Shown here: piece by piece, positions 17,034 through 25,604 of the stretch
Layout: the number at the start of each line of letters is the position of its first letter
How positions within the stretch are numbered: position 1 is the first letter of the stretch
NCBI RefSeq assembly: GCF_029382225.1
Contig: NZ_JARLTC010000020.1
Location: 1-64,000, forward strand
Direction: 5' to 3'
DNA from: Spongiactinospora sp. TRM90649
Lineage (GTDB): Bacteria > Actinomycetota > Actinomycetes > Streptosporangiales > Streptosporangiaceae
Length of the DNA: 64,000 nucleotides
Notes under the pieces: model-generated
The model's input: the letters and a program-made list of their open reading frames with translations, nothing else
Told to the model about the DNA's origin: nothing
Database searches by the model: none
Translations under genes and position numbers: made by a program

Positions 17034-17824
17034 GGGTTCTCCTGCTGATCGGCTAGGTTGCGGTCGACGAAGGCGGCCGCGGCCGGGAGAAGCCGGGCAG
17101 CCTCCTGCTCGAAGTATGTTCTGGCCTTCTCGCCCGGCCAGCCGGGGGGCAGCAGTTCGGGCGGAAGGCCGGGGTCGCGGAACAGGAAGTTGCGCCAGCC
17201 GTGCACGAGCAGGCTGCGCGCGGCGAAGATCTGGTCGTCGGGGTCGTCGTCGGCCAGCCCGCCGACCAGGGCGGCGGCCTGTGACAGCCACCGGTCGTAG
17301 GCGCCCGCGATGCTCGCGAGGTCCCACGCGCGGGCGACCAGGTCACGGGGGTCGCCGTCCAGGGCGGCGTCGAAGCGGTCGGCCCGCACCTGCTCGGCGC
17401 CGAGCAGGGTGGACAGCTCCGGCGAGGGCCGGGGGCCGATCCACGTGGTCTCGGACAGCGGGGCGTAACCGAGGAACGCGAGGTCGGCGCGCAGCCGTTC
17501 GCGCTTGGGCCGCTCGCGCACCTGTTCCACCACCACGACATGCCACTTTCCGGACCAGGGGATGGCCCCCGCCCGGTAAATTCTCAGCGCGGCTTCGTCC
17601 AGGCGACGCACGCATTTGGGGGTCACCGCGTAGCCGGGACCGGGGGGCAGCCGCAGCGGGGCGAGCCACCCCTGCCGAACCATCCGCGAGATGGCCGTGC
17701 GGACGGCCGGAGCGGCGATCTCAAGCGGTGCGAGCAGGCGGACCAGTGCGGCTACCGACGCGCGGCCGCCCCGGGAACGCAGGTGGTCACCGTACAGATC
17801 GAATAGCGCGGCACGGGCGTTCAC
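17030..17824 (-). CDS. paaX: PaaX-family transcriptional repressor
   Basis: A 264-residue PaaX-like regulator. It has an N-terminal winged helix (LLAPLEIAAPAVRTAISRMVRQGWL), a central Cas2-like domain (WSGKWHVVVVEQVRERPKRERLRADLAFLGYAPLSETTWIGP) and a C-terminal domain that includes LVHGWRNFLFRDPGLPPELLPPGWPG. Members repress phenylacetate genes and are released by phenylacetyl-CoA. The start is placed at GTG 17824, where homology begins; the frame is open further upstream. It shares a transcript with paaG and is likely autoregulated. Confidence 0.88.
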   Translation of the reverse strand: MNARAALFDLYGDHLRSRGGRASVAALVRLLAPLEIAAPAVRTAISRMVRQGWLAPLRLPPGPGYAVTPKCVRRLDEAALRIYRAGAIPWSGKWHVVVVEQVRERPKRERLRADLAFLGYAPLSETTWIGPRPSPELSTLLGAEQVRADRFDAALDGDPRDLVARAWDLASIAGAYDRWLSQAAALVGGLADDDPDDQIFAARSLLVHGWRNFLFRDPGLPPELLPPGWPGEKARTYFEQEAARLLPAAAAFVDRNLADQQENP

Positions 17825-18004
17825 GAAGACCAGTTTGGCTGTCAGGAGGGGGCCCGACAACGCATTCTGGGAGGAGATCGTTACCCGGCAGCCATCGAGA
17901 GGCGGGATAATAGGACATCCAGAAGACGTGAATGCGCCGGCTGCCCCCACCAGGGGAGGGCTGGAATCGCGACCGCGGAGTCCAAGGCAGGAAGGGATGC
18001 ACGC

Positions 18005-18172
18005 ATGGCGGCGATGAAGCCGCGGACCGGCGATGGTCCGCTGGAGGTCACCAAGGAAGGACGGGGCATTGTCATGCGGGTCCCCCTTGAGGGTGGCGGC
18101 CGCCTGGTCGTCGAGCTCTCCGCGACGGAGGCAGGCGCCCTCGGCGACGCGCTGAAAAAGGTCGTCGGCTGA
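18005..18172 (+). CDS. DUF3117 small conserved protein
   Basis: A 55-residue protein, MAAMKPRTGDGPLEVTKEGR at the start and ending DALKKVVG, matching the actinobacterial DUF3117 family (Rv1211 in M. tuberculosis). AGGAAGGG lies about 8 nt before the ATG. Conserved position near tag, sigE and the dap genes supports it. The function is unknown. It lies divergent from paaX and upstream of pepA. Confidence 0.9.
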   Translation: MAAMKPRTGDGPLEVTKEGRGIVMRVPLEGGGRLVVELSATEAGALGDALKKVVG

Positions 18173-18339
18173 CGGCACCCAGACCTGTTCGACGGCCCCG
18201 GCCGCAGGATCATCCCCGCCGCTCGGGTGGTCAGCGCCGGGGCCGTTGACGTTGTGGCAGTTGACGTGAGTGTCGACGCTGCGGCCGCGCCCTTCCCGCC
18301 GGCCGCTCCGCAGTCACCCCGACAGGAGAAGACACCAAG

Positions 18340-19791
18340 GTGCCCATCCAGACCGCGATCACGACCGCCGCCCGCGCCGCCGACGGCGCCGCACTGCTGG
18401 CCGTCCCCTTCGCCGCCGACCTGACCGTCTCGCCCGTTCCCGGTGTGCCCGACCTGCCGCTGCCGCCGGAGGGCCTGTTCGCCCAGCACAAGGCCAAGGG
18501 CGAGGCGGGTGAGATCGTCGAGGTGCCGGTGGCCCGCGACGGCGAGGTGGCGCGGATCCTGCTGTACGGCGTCGGCGACGGCTCCGCCAAGGCGCTGCGC
18601 AAGGCGGGCGCGGCCGTCGTCCGCCGGGCGAAGGGCCGCGAGTCGGTGAGCGTGGCGCTGCCGCCCGAGGGGCCGGTGGCCGCCTTCGTGGAGGGCGCGC
18701 TGCTCGGCGCCTACACCTTCCGGATCGGCGAGAACCGATCCGAGCCGGTGGCCGCGGTCGAGTTCGTGGCCGCCGATCCCGCCGCCGTGGCGGACCAGAT
18801 CCGGGACGGCGAGCTGATCGCCGGGTCCGTGGCACTGGCCCGTGACCTGGCGAACACCCCCGCATCGGTCAAGACGCCCGCCTGGCTCGCTGAGAAGGCC
18901 GTGGAGCACGCCGAGGCCCAAGGGGTGGCCGTCCGCGTCCGAGGCCCTGAGGAGCTGCGTGAGGGCGGTTTCGGGGGCATTCTGGCGGTAGGGCAGGGTT
19001 CGGCCAGCCCGCCTCGGCTCATCGAGCTGTCCTACGAGCCCGACGACCCCGACGGCCGCCACGTGGTTCTGGTCGGCAAGGGCATCACCTTCGACAGCGG
19101 CGGCCTCTCGCTGAAGCCGACCGACAACATGAAGGGGCAGAAGACCGACATGGCGGGCGGCGCGGTGGTCATCGCGGTGCTGTCCGCGCTGCGCCGCGCG
19201 GGGGTGCGGGCCCGCGTCACCGGCCTGGTCGCCGCCGCCGAGAACATGCCCTCCGGCACGGCCCAGCGCCCCGGCGACGTGATCACCCACTACGGCGGGC
19301 GCACCGTCGAGGTGCTCAACACCGACGCCGAGGGCCGCCTGGTGCTCGCTGACGCCCTGGCCTACGCCGACGCCGTCCTCGCGCCCGACGTCGTGGTCGA
19401 CATCGCCACGCTCACCGGGGCGATCAGCGTGGCCCTCGGACGCGGCCACGCCGGGCTCTACGCCACCGACGACGACCTGGCGCGGGCCCTGCTGGACGCG
19501 GGCGCGAGCAGCGGAGACATCATGTGGCGGATGCCGCTCATCGACGACTACCGCCCCGCCCTCGACTCCGGGGTGGCCGACCTGGCCAACGTGGAGTCCG
19601 GCAGCACCTACGGCGCGGGCTCCGTCACCGCCGCGCTGTTCCTGCGCGAGTTCACCGGCGGGCGGCCCTGGGCGCACCTCGACATCGCGGGAACCGGGCG
19701 CAGCACGGTGGACGAGGGCCCGCTCAGCAAGGGCGCGACCGGCTTCGGGGTGCGGGCGCTGCTGCGCTGGCTGGCCCCGGACGCCGGCTGA
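18340..19791 (+). CDS. pepA: Leucyl aminopeptidase (M17)
   Basis: A 483-residue cytosolic aminopeptidase that removes N-terminal residues using two metal ions. The metal and active-site segments are intact: LVGKGITFDSGGLSLKP, MKGQKTDMAGGA, and the signature NTDAEGRLVLADAL with its bicarbonate-binding Arg. The first 170 residues form the less conserved N-terminal domain. The GTG start at 18340 has AGGAG 10 nt upstream. It would act as a hexamer in peptide turnover. Confidence 0.93.
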   Translation: MPIQTAITTAARAADGAALLAVPFAADLTVSPVPGVPDLPLPPEGLFAQHKAKGEAGEIVEVPVARDGEVARILLYGVGDGSAKALRKAGAAVVRRAKGRESVSVALPPEGPVAAFVEGALLGAYTFRIGENRSEPVAAVEFVAADPAAVADQIRDGELIAGSVALARDLANTPASVKTPAWLAEKAVEHAEAQGVAVRVRGPEELREGGFGGILAVGQGSASPPRLIELSYEPDDPDGRHVVLVGKGITFDSGGLSLKPTDNMKGQKTDMAGGAVVIAVLSALRRAGVRARVTGLVAAAENMPSGTAQRPGDVITHYGGRTVEVLNTDAEGRLVLADALAYADAVLAPDVVVDIATLTGAISVALGRGHAGLYATDDDLARALLDAGASSGDIMWRMPLIDDYRPALDSGVADLANVESGSTYGAGSVTAALFLREFTGGRPWAHLDIAGTGRSTVDEGPLSKGATGFGVRALLRWLAPDAG

Positions 19792-19813
19792 TCCCCCGCT
19801 ACCTGCGTCGCCG

Positions 19814-20464
19814 CTAGTGGGCGATCTTGACGGCGGTCAGCAGGCCGTCGCCCAGCGGGATCAGCAGCGGGCGCAGCCGGTCGTCGCCGCGCACCAGCTT
19901 GCCCAGCTCGCGGATCACGACCGTGTCCGGATCGCGTTGTGTGGGATCCGCCACACGGTCGTGCCACAGCGCGTTGTCGAAGGCGACGATGCCGCCGACG
20001 CGCAGCAGCCGGACCGCCTCGGCGAGGTAGTCGGGGTACTCCTGCTTGGCGGCGTCGGCGAACACCAGGTCGTAGCCGCCGTCGGCGAGCCTGGGCAGCA
20101 CGTCCAGGGCCCGGCCCGCGATCAGGCGGGTCCGGCCGCCCGCGTATCCGGCCTGGGAGAACGCCTCTCGGGCCAGCCGCTGGTGCTCGGGTTCCACGTC
20201 GACGCTCGTGAGCTGGCCGTCCTGGCGCATGCCGCGGAGCATCCACAACCCGGAGACCCCGCAGCCGGTGCCGATCTCCACGACCGCCTTGGCGTTGATC
20301 GCCGAGGCCAGGAAGCAGAGCGCGGCGCCCCCGCCCGGCAGGATCGGGACGGCCCCGACCTCCTCGCCGCGAAGGCGTGCGGCACGGAGGATGTCGTCCT
20401 CTGCATGGAACTCCTGGGCATAGGCCAGAGTGGCCTCCACCGGACTGTTCGGCGACGAGCCCAT
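19814..20464 (-). CDS. O-methyltransferase family 3 protein
   Basis: A 216-residue SAM-dependent methyltransferase of the catechol/caffeoyl-CoA O-methyltransferase class (Rv1220c position). Motifs: AVVEIGTGCGVSGLWMLRGM, LTSVDVEPEHQRLARE, and YDLVFADAAKQEYPDYL with the metal-binding Asp. The start ATG 20464 has GGAGGAG upstream. It is divergent from sigE, as in mycobacteria. The substrate is unknown. Confidence 0.85.
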   Translation of the reverse strand: MGSSPNSPVEATLAYAQEFHAEDDILRAARLRGEEVGAVPILPGGGAALCFLASAINAKAVVEIGTGCGVSGLWMLRGMRQDGQLTSVDVEPEHQRLAREAFSQAGYAGGRTRLIAGRALDVLPRLADGGYDLVFADAAKQEYPDYLAEAVRLLRVGGIVAFDNALWHDRVADPTQRDPDTVVIRELGKLVRGDDRLRPLLIPLGDGLLTAVKIAH

Positions 20465-20541
20465 TGGCCTCTCCTCCCCGCTTTCGCCGTACGCACTCCA
20501 TTTGGTCGCTGGTCGCAGCCTAGGGGAGGGAAGCCCGAACG

Positions 20542-20567
20542 GGAACTCATGTCACCCCCGGTGCGTT
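20542..20567 (+). promoter_or_regulatory. Predicted SigE-type ECF promoter for sigE
   Basis: GGAAC (20542-20546), extended as GGGAAC, is followed after 17 nt by CGTT (20564-20567). This matches the GGAAC-N16/17-CGTT consensus of SigE/SigH-type sigma factors. It is about 110 bp upstream of the sigE start and implies autoregulation. Confidence 0.65.
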
Positions 20568-20675
20568 GCACGGTTTAAGCGGCCTTTGCCGGTCGGCAGG
20601 GCATTCAGTGCGCACGGAGGGACGAAACCAGGCACTATGGCGATAGCGGTGGTCCCGGAGAGAGGAGCGGTTCTG

Positions 20676-21266
20676 GTGGAAGACCACCAGGCGGAGACTC
20701 CCGTGTCGGGATGGACTCCACCCACCTGGGAGGAGGTCGTCCGGACGCACTCGGCACGGGTGTACCGGCTCGCCTATCGGCTGACCGGCAACGTGCACGA
20801 CGCGGAAGATCTGACACAGGAGGTCTTCGTCAGGGTCTTCCGGTCCCTGTCGAGCTACACACCCGGCACGTTCGAGGGCTGGCTGCACCGGATCACGACC
20901 AACCTGTTCCTCGACATGGCGCGGCGCAGGCAGCGCATCCGGTTCGAGGGACTGGGCGACGACGCGGCCGAGCGGCTGAGCGGGCGCGAGCCGTCACCCG
21001 CGCAGGCCTACGACGACACGCACCTGGAGCCCGACATCCAGGCGGCGCTCGACTCGCTGGCCCCCGAGTTCCGCGCGGCCGTCGTGCTGTGCGACATCGA
21101 GGGGCTGTCCTACGAGGAGATCGCGGCCACGCTGGGGGTGAAGCTGGGCACGGTCCGGAGCAGGATCCACCGGGGCCGCTCACAGCTCCGTGAGGCACTG
21201 GAGCACCGCGCGCCGCGCGGCGCACAAGTCCCCCCGACCGCCACCTCAGGGGAGGATTTGGCATGA
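20676..21266 (+). CDS. sigE: ECF RNA polymerase sigma factor SigE
   Basis: A 196-residue ECF sigma factor. Region 2 is TWEEVVRTHSARVYRLAYRLTGNVHDAEDLTQEVF (about 15-50) and region 4 is LAPEFRAAVVLCDIEGLSYEEIAATLGVKLGTVRSRIHRGR. The GTG at 20676 is favoured by GAGGAG 8 nt upstream; ATG 20637 would add 13 residues. The stop overlaps the anti-sigma gene start (ATGA). Neighbours rseA, an RseB-like gene, htrA and tatB mark it as the envelope-stress sigma factor, with a matching promoter in front. Confidence 0.93.
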   Translation: MEDHQAETPVSGWTPPTWEEVVRTHSARVYRLAYRLTGNVHDAEDLTQEVFVRVFRSLSSYTPGTFEGWLHRITTNLFLDMARRRQRIRFEGLGDDAAERLSGREPSPAQAYDDTHLEPDIQAALDSLAPEFRAAVVLCDIEGLSYEEIAATLGVKLGTVRSRIHRGRSQLREALEHRAPRGAQVPPTATSGEDLA

Positions 21267-21856
21267 GTCACCTGGGAGAACGCGTTTCCGCTCTGGTCGA
21301 TGGCGAACTCGGCCACACCGAGCGTGATCGCGTGCTGGCGCACCTCACCTTCTGCGCGGACTGCCGCGCCGAGGTCGAGGCGCTGCGCGCGCTGAAGTCG
21401 CGGCTGCGCTCACTCGACGGGCCGGCGATGCCCGCCGACCTGACGATGTCGCTGCTGCGCATGTCGGAGCCCGGAGGGCCGCTGCCACCGCGCATCCGGC
21501 CGTTCCCCGACGCGAACAACACGTTCGGCGGGGTGCCGATCCCCGGCATGCACACCATCGCGCCGCCGGACAACCGGCCGCGCGGCAGGGGCAGGGGCCG
21601 GGCCGACGCCTCACCAAGAGGCGGCAGGACCAGGCGCGCCGGATACGTCGCCGTCGGCATGGCCTCGGCCGCCGTGGCCTTCGGGACCATGTTCGTGGTC
21701 GGCGGGCTCAACACCGCGCCGCCGGTGGTCCCGCAGATGGAGCGGTTCGCCAACCAGCACAAGACCACCGCTCCCTACGTCCAGTCCGGTTCCAACGGAC
21801 TGCCGTCACCGCACGCCACACCCTCGCCGAGCCGGACGACACGGCACGCCAAGTGA
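21263..21856 (+). CDS. rseA: Zinc-binding anti-sigma factor RseA
   Basis: A 197-residue membrane protein. The N-terminal ZAS-type domain has His27-x3-Cys31-x2-Cys34 (AHLTFCADC), which binds sigma region 2. A disordered Arg/Gly-rich stretch (about 105-125) precedes one membrane helix (about 127-149), with a short outside tail. The start overlaps sigE by 4 bp and the end overlaps the next gene by 4 bp. It should hold SigE at the membrane until its release by proteolysis or kinase action. Confidence 0.9.
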   Translation: MSHLGERVSALVDGELGHTERDRVLAHLTFCADCRAEVEALRALKSRLRSLDGPAMPADLTMSLLRMSEPGGPLPPRIRPFPDANNTFGGVPIPGMHTIAPPDNRPRGRGRGRADASPRGGRTRRAGYVAVGMASAAVAFGTMFVVGGLNTAPPVVPQMERFANQHKTTAPYVQSGSNGLPSPHATPSPSRTTRHAK

Positions 21857-22902
21857 GGCGCCTGCCCGCCGTCGTGGTCGTGGCGGCTCTGGTGCTGCTG
21901 GTCCTGGCCGCGGGCAGTCCGACCGTCGTCCCAGCGGCCGCGCCCCAGGAGGCCGCGGAGGGCGACGACACCGGCATCCATCTACTGCGCGAGGCCGCCT
22001 ACGCGGGTCGTACGGCGGGCTACACGGGCGTGCGGCTCGTCACCGACTGGAGCGGGGGCAGCCCCTCCTCGGCACTGGTCAACGTCCGGAACGTTCCAGG
22101 TTCCGGCCTGACGATCAGCCCCGAGATCGCCACCGCGCCCCGCGTGGGCCCGGTCGATCCCGGGTCTCCCGCCGCCGACATGGCCTCCCCGCCGGACGGC
22201 ATGCTCGACGCGCTGGCCCGCAACTACCGCGTGGTGACCACCGGCACCGGGACCGCCTGCGGGCGCCGCGGCCCCGTCGTGTCGGTCCTGCGCGCCGACG
22301 GCACGCCCGCCGCCCGCTACCTGATCGACGCGGCCAGCGACGTGGTGCTGCGCCGGGAGATCTTCGACGGCCGCGGCCGGATCACGCAGAGCAGCGCGTT
22401 CATCGAGCTGAGCGTGCCCGACGCGCCAAGCGTGCTGTTGATGGCCGGCACCGGGCGCGCCGGCGGGCCGTCCGCCGAGCGGGTCGCCGCGCTGCGGGAA
22501 CGCGGCTGGGACTTCCCCGTCACGCTGCCCGGCCGCCTCGAACTGTTCACCGCCGAGGAGTCGGCGGAGGGCTACCTGCATCTGGGCTACTCCGACGGCC
22601 TGTCGGTGGTGTCGGCGTTCGTGCAGCGGGGCAGTCTCGACCGCTCGACACTCGCCGGATGGCATGCGCGGCCCCGTGACGGGCATACGATCTGGATTCG
22701 TGGCTCGGCGGGATACGGGGCCGCGGCACAGCAGGTGGTCTGGACGAGTGGGGAGCATGTCTACACGGTCGTCGCGGACGCTCCGGCGGACATGGTGGAC
22801 GCCGCCGTCGGGGCGCTGCCGCACCAGGAGGAGATCGGCGCGTGGGACCGGCTCTGCCGGGGCGCGGACCGTGTGCTCTCCTGGATCAGCCCTTTCGCGT
22901 GA
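21853..22902 (+). CDS. RseB/MucB-like exported regulator
   Basis: 349 residues with a signal peptide or N-terminal membrane helix (about 1-30). The body resembles the two-domain RseB/MucB fold: NYRVVTTGTG-CGRRGPVV followed by ARYLIDAASDVVLRREIFDGRGRITQSSAF, then a C-terminal domain with LGYSDGLSVVSAFVQRG and IWIRGSAGYGAAAQQVVWTSGEHVYTVVADAP. In proteobacteria RseB protects RseA from cleavage by binding its outside part. The GTGA overlap with rseA supports a joint role. Actinobacterial SigE loci known to me from mycobacteria lack this gene. Confidence 0.75.
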   Translation: MRRLPAVVVVAALVLLVLAAGSPTVVPAAAPQEAAEGDDTGIHLLREAAYAGRTAGYTGVRLVTDWSGGSPSSALVNVRNVPGSGLTISPEIATAPRVGPVDPGSPAADMASPPDGMLDALARNYRVVTTGTGTACGRRGPVVSVLRADGTPAARYLIDAASDVVLRREIFDGRGRITQSSAFIELSVPDAPSVLLMAGTGRAGGPSAERVAALRERGWDFPVTLPGRLELFTAEESAEGYLHLGYSDGLSVVSAFVQRGSLDRSTLAGWHARPRDGHTIWIRGSAGYGAAAQQVVWTSGEHVYTVVADAPADMVDAAVGALPHQEEIGAWDRLCRGADRVLSWISPFA

Positions 22903-22998
22903 GGCCCCCTTTTACATCTCTCGTATGCGACCGTGGGGAGAATTGCGCCACCGCCATGCCGGGCGGTGGGAGCCGACCCGAGGAGTAGTGAGGCATCG

Positions 22999-24654
22999 AT
23001 GACCGACGAGCAGCGGACCGGAGCCGCCCGCGATGGCGAGGGTCGCACGCCGTCGGACCAGCCCCGATACGGGCTCGACCTCGGTGAGCCCGCCGACGCT
23101 CCGGAACGGCCGGCCGAGACCGGCGACACCGCGAGCCGTCCCACGCCCGTCGCTCCCGGCGGGCAGGGCTGGGGTCGTCCCGACTTCCTGCCCGCGGGCG
23201 ACGCGCCCGATCCGGCGGTCGAGAGCCCGAAAGAGGGGAGCGGCGGCTGGGGCAACCCGTCCGGCGACACCTCCGTGTTCCCCGACGCGTTCCCCGACGT
23301 GTTCCCCGACATCGTCCCGATGACGGGCCCCACTCCTTACCCGGGCCGGTCCGCCGGCGCCCCGGACCCCGGCTACGGCCCCGACCAGGGATACGCCTCG
23401 GGCCGTTCCCTGCCTCCGCCGCCTGCCCAGGCCCACGGAATGGGGCCGGGCTGGGCGCCTCCGCCGCCCCCGCCGCCTTCGCACGGCCCGATGGGCGGGC
23501 CCGGCGGCGACGTCGCCCCGCCGAAGCGCTCGCCCGGCATGGGGGCGATGATCGCCCTCGCCGTGGTCATCGCCCTGGTCGCGGGCGCCGCGGGCAGCGC
23601 GGGCACGTACCTGGTCACCAGGGCGAACGACGACGGCACCAATCCCGGCTACACGCTGGGCGCGTCGTCCGGCGGGCGCACCGAGCGCCCGCCGGAGTCC
23701 GTCGCGGGCGTGGCCAGGCAGGTGCTGCCCAGCGTGGTGTCCATCGAGATCGGGGCGGGCACCGAGGGCGGCGCCAGCGGCTCCGGCTTCCTGATCAAGG
23801 GCGGTTACGTGGTCACCAACAACCACGTCGCGGCCCCGGCCGCGCAGGGCGCGACCATCTCCCTGCAATTCAGCAACCGCAAGAGCACCGGGGGCCGGGT
23901 CGTCGGCCGCGACCCCGGGTCCGACCTCGCCGTGATCAAGCCCGACGACACCTTCGGCATGGCCGAGGTCGCGCTCGGCGACTCCGACGACCTGGTCGTC
24001 GGCGACTCGGTGATCGCGATCGGCTCGCCGCTGGGCCTGTCCGGCACGGTCACGCTCGGCATCATCAGCTCGCTCAACCGGCCGGTGGTGGCCGGGGGCG
24101 AGAGCGGTGTCATGGACACCAGCTACATCAACGCCATCCAGACCGACGCCGCGATCAACCCGGGCAACTCCGGCGGCCCGCTGGTCAACGGCAGGGGCGA
24201 GGTGATCGGCGTCAACTCCGCCATCGCCACCCTCGGCCGCGCGCCGACCAGCGGCCAGGGCGGCAGCATCGGCCTGGGCTTCGCCATCCCGATGAACCAC
24301 GCCCGCCGCGTCATCCAGGACCTCGTCACCACTGGCAGCGCCAAGACCTCCCGGATCGGGATCAGCATCGACACCAGCTACCAGGGGCAGGGCGTGCGGA
24401 TCCAGGAGCAGCCGCAGAACGGCATGCTCCCGGTCGAGAAGGGCGGCCCCGCCGACAAGGCCGGGCTGCGCGCCGGCGACGTCATCACCGAACTGAACGG
24501 CAGCCCCGTGCAGAACGCCGAGGAACTGATGGTCCAGATCCGCAGCAAGGCCCCCGGCGACAAGATCTCCCTGAAGTTTCAGCGCGGCGGGAAGGAACAG
24601 GTCGCCACCGTCACAGTGGCCGCCGGGAATGTTCCCACGCCTCAGCCGTCCTGA
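22999..24654 (+). CDS. htrA: HtrA/DegP-like membrane serine protease with PDZ domain
   Basis: 551 residues. A Pro/Gly-rich cytoplasmic region (1-175) leads to one membrane helix (about 180-206) and an outside trypsin-like domain with His276 (TNNHV), Asp309 (GSDLAVI) and Ser391 (GNSGGPL). A PDZ domain follows (about 455-545, AGLRAGDVITELNG). The ATG at 22999 is placed by GAGG 7 nt upstream. It degrades or refolds damaged envelope proteins and may act on RseA-family signalling. It belongs to the sigE operon by position, with a 96-bp gap. Confidence 0.93.
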   Translation: MTDEQRTGAARDGEGRTPSDQPRYGLDLGEPADAPERPAETGDTASRPTPVAPGGQGWGRPDFLPAGDAPDPAVESPKEGSGGWGNPSGDTSVFPDAFPDVFPDIVPMTGPTPYPGRSAGAPDPGYGPDQGYASGRSLPPPPAQAHGMGPGWAPPPPPPPSHGPMGGPGGDVAPPKRSPGMGAMIALAVVIALVAGAAGSAGTYLVTRANDDGTNPGYTLGASSGGRTERPPESVAGVARQVLPSVVSIEIGAGTEGGASGSGFLIKGGYVVTNNHVAAPAAQGATISLQFSNRKSTGGRVVGRDPGSDLAVIKPDDTFGMAEVALGDSDDLVVGDSVIAIGSPLGLSGTVTLGIISSLNRPVVAGGESGVMDTSYINAIQTDAAINPGNSGGPLVNGRGEVIGVNSAIATLGRAPTSGQGGSIGLGFAIPMNHARRVIQDLVTTGSAKTSRIGISIDTSYQGQGVRIQEQPQNGMLPVEKGGPADKAGLRAGDVITELNGSPVQNAEELMVQIRSKAPGDKISLKFQRGGKEQVATVTVAAGNVPTPQPS

Positions 24655-24738
24655 CGTTCCGGGCATCAGGTAGTGCCGTTACCCTGTAAACGGGGCCGGG
24701 CCGGACCCGGTCCCGTCCGTCGGCGGTAGGAGATCACG

Positions 24739-25098
24739 GTGTTCGGACTCGGCTGGTTTGAGGTCGTGGCCCTTGTAGTGATCGCGCTGCTCGTCTTCGG
24801 CCCGGAGAAGCTTCCCCAGGCCGCGGCGCAGGCCGGTCGCACCTTGCGCAACCTGCGCCAGATGGCCAACAACGCAAAGCAGGACATCCGCACGGGGCTG
24901 GGCCCCGACTTCGCCGACTTCGACCCGAGCGACCTGAATCCGCGGAACTTCGTCAGGAAGCACCTGCTCGACGACGATGACGACTGGGACCGCAAGCCCT
25001 CCGAGCCGGCGGTCTCCACGGTGCTCGAAACCGGCGCGTACACCGAGGGGCAACTCGGCTTCGGCGAGATCCCCCCTTACGACCGCGAGGCGACCTGA
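24739..25098 (+). CDS. tatB: Sec-independent translocase subunit TatB
   Basis: 119 residues: an N-terminal membrane helix beginning MFGLGWFEVVALVVIALLVF, the GPEKLP hinge, an amphipathic helix (LPQAAAQAGRTLRNLRQMANNA) and a long acidic tail. These are the TatA/B hallmarks, and the Glu/Phe/Gly-rich start plus htrA synteny mark TatB. It helps form the twin-arginine substrate receptor in the membrane. The GTG start follows GGAG. Confidence 0.9.
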   Translation: MFGLGWFEVVALVVIALLVFGPEKLPQAAAQAGRTLRNLRQMANNAKQDIRTGLGPDFADFDPSDLNPRNFVRKHLLDDDDDWDRKPSEPAVSTVLETGAYTEGQLGFGEIPPYDREAT

Positions 25099-25144
25099 CC
25101 GGCACGGTGGTGTAAGACTGGGAATGACGGAAGGGGGAACCGTC

Positions 25145-25522
25145 ATGATCGAAGTAATGACCATCGAGAAGCCGGACGAACGCCGCGACTTTCCCATGGG
25201 GCACTTCGAAATCTGTCACCTGACCGGGCTGACCTTCGGGGTGGCGACCTTCGAGCCGGGCTGGCGGTGGACCGAGTCGTTGAAGCCCATCGTGGGCACC
25301 GATTCGTGCCAGGTCCACCACCACGGGTTCGTGGCCAAGGGCAGGTTGCGCGTCCGCATGGACGACGGCGCCGAGGCCGAGGTCGGTCCCGGCGACGTGT
25401 TCGTCGCCACGCCGGGCCATGACGCCTGGGTGGTGGGCGACGAGGAGGCCATCGTCTACGACTTCGCGGGCGGGGCCGACGAGTACGCCAAGGCCGGACC
25501 GAAAACGTCCAAGTCCGGCTGA
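25145..25522 (+). CDS. Small cupin-domain protein
   Basis: A 125-residue single cupin. Metal-ligand candidates lie in TDSCQVHHHGFVAKGRLRVRMDDG and PGDVFVATPGHDAWVVGDE. The ATG at 25145 has AGGGGGA upstream; ATG 25124 is a weaker alternative. It could bind a small ligand or catalyse an isomerisation. The role is unknown. It ends just before a strong bidirectional terminator. Confidence 0.75.
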   Translation: MIEVMTIEKPDERRDFPMGHFEICHLTGLTFGVATFEPGWRWTESLKPIVGTDSCQVHHHGFVAKGRLRVRMDDGAEAEVGPGDVFVATPGHDAWVVGDEEAIVYDFAGGADEYAKAGPKTSKSG

Positions 25523-25551
25523 CAATGTAAAGAACTGATCGACCGGACGCA

Positions 25552-25588
25552 CTTCGCCCGGCCGCGTGGTTCGCGCGGCCGGGCGAAG
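25552..25588. terminator. Bidirectional intrinsic terminator
   Basis: Perfect 15-bp arms (25552-25566 and 25574-25588), starting CTTCGCCCGG, with a 7-nt loop. The hairpin lies between the converging cupin and acylase genes. Confidence 0.8.
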
Positions 25589-25604
25589 CCGTGTTCGCGG
25601 GAGG

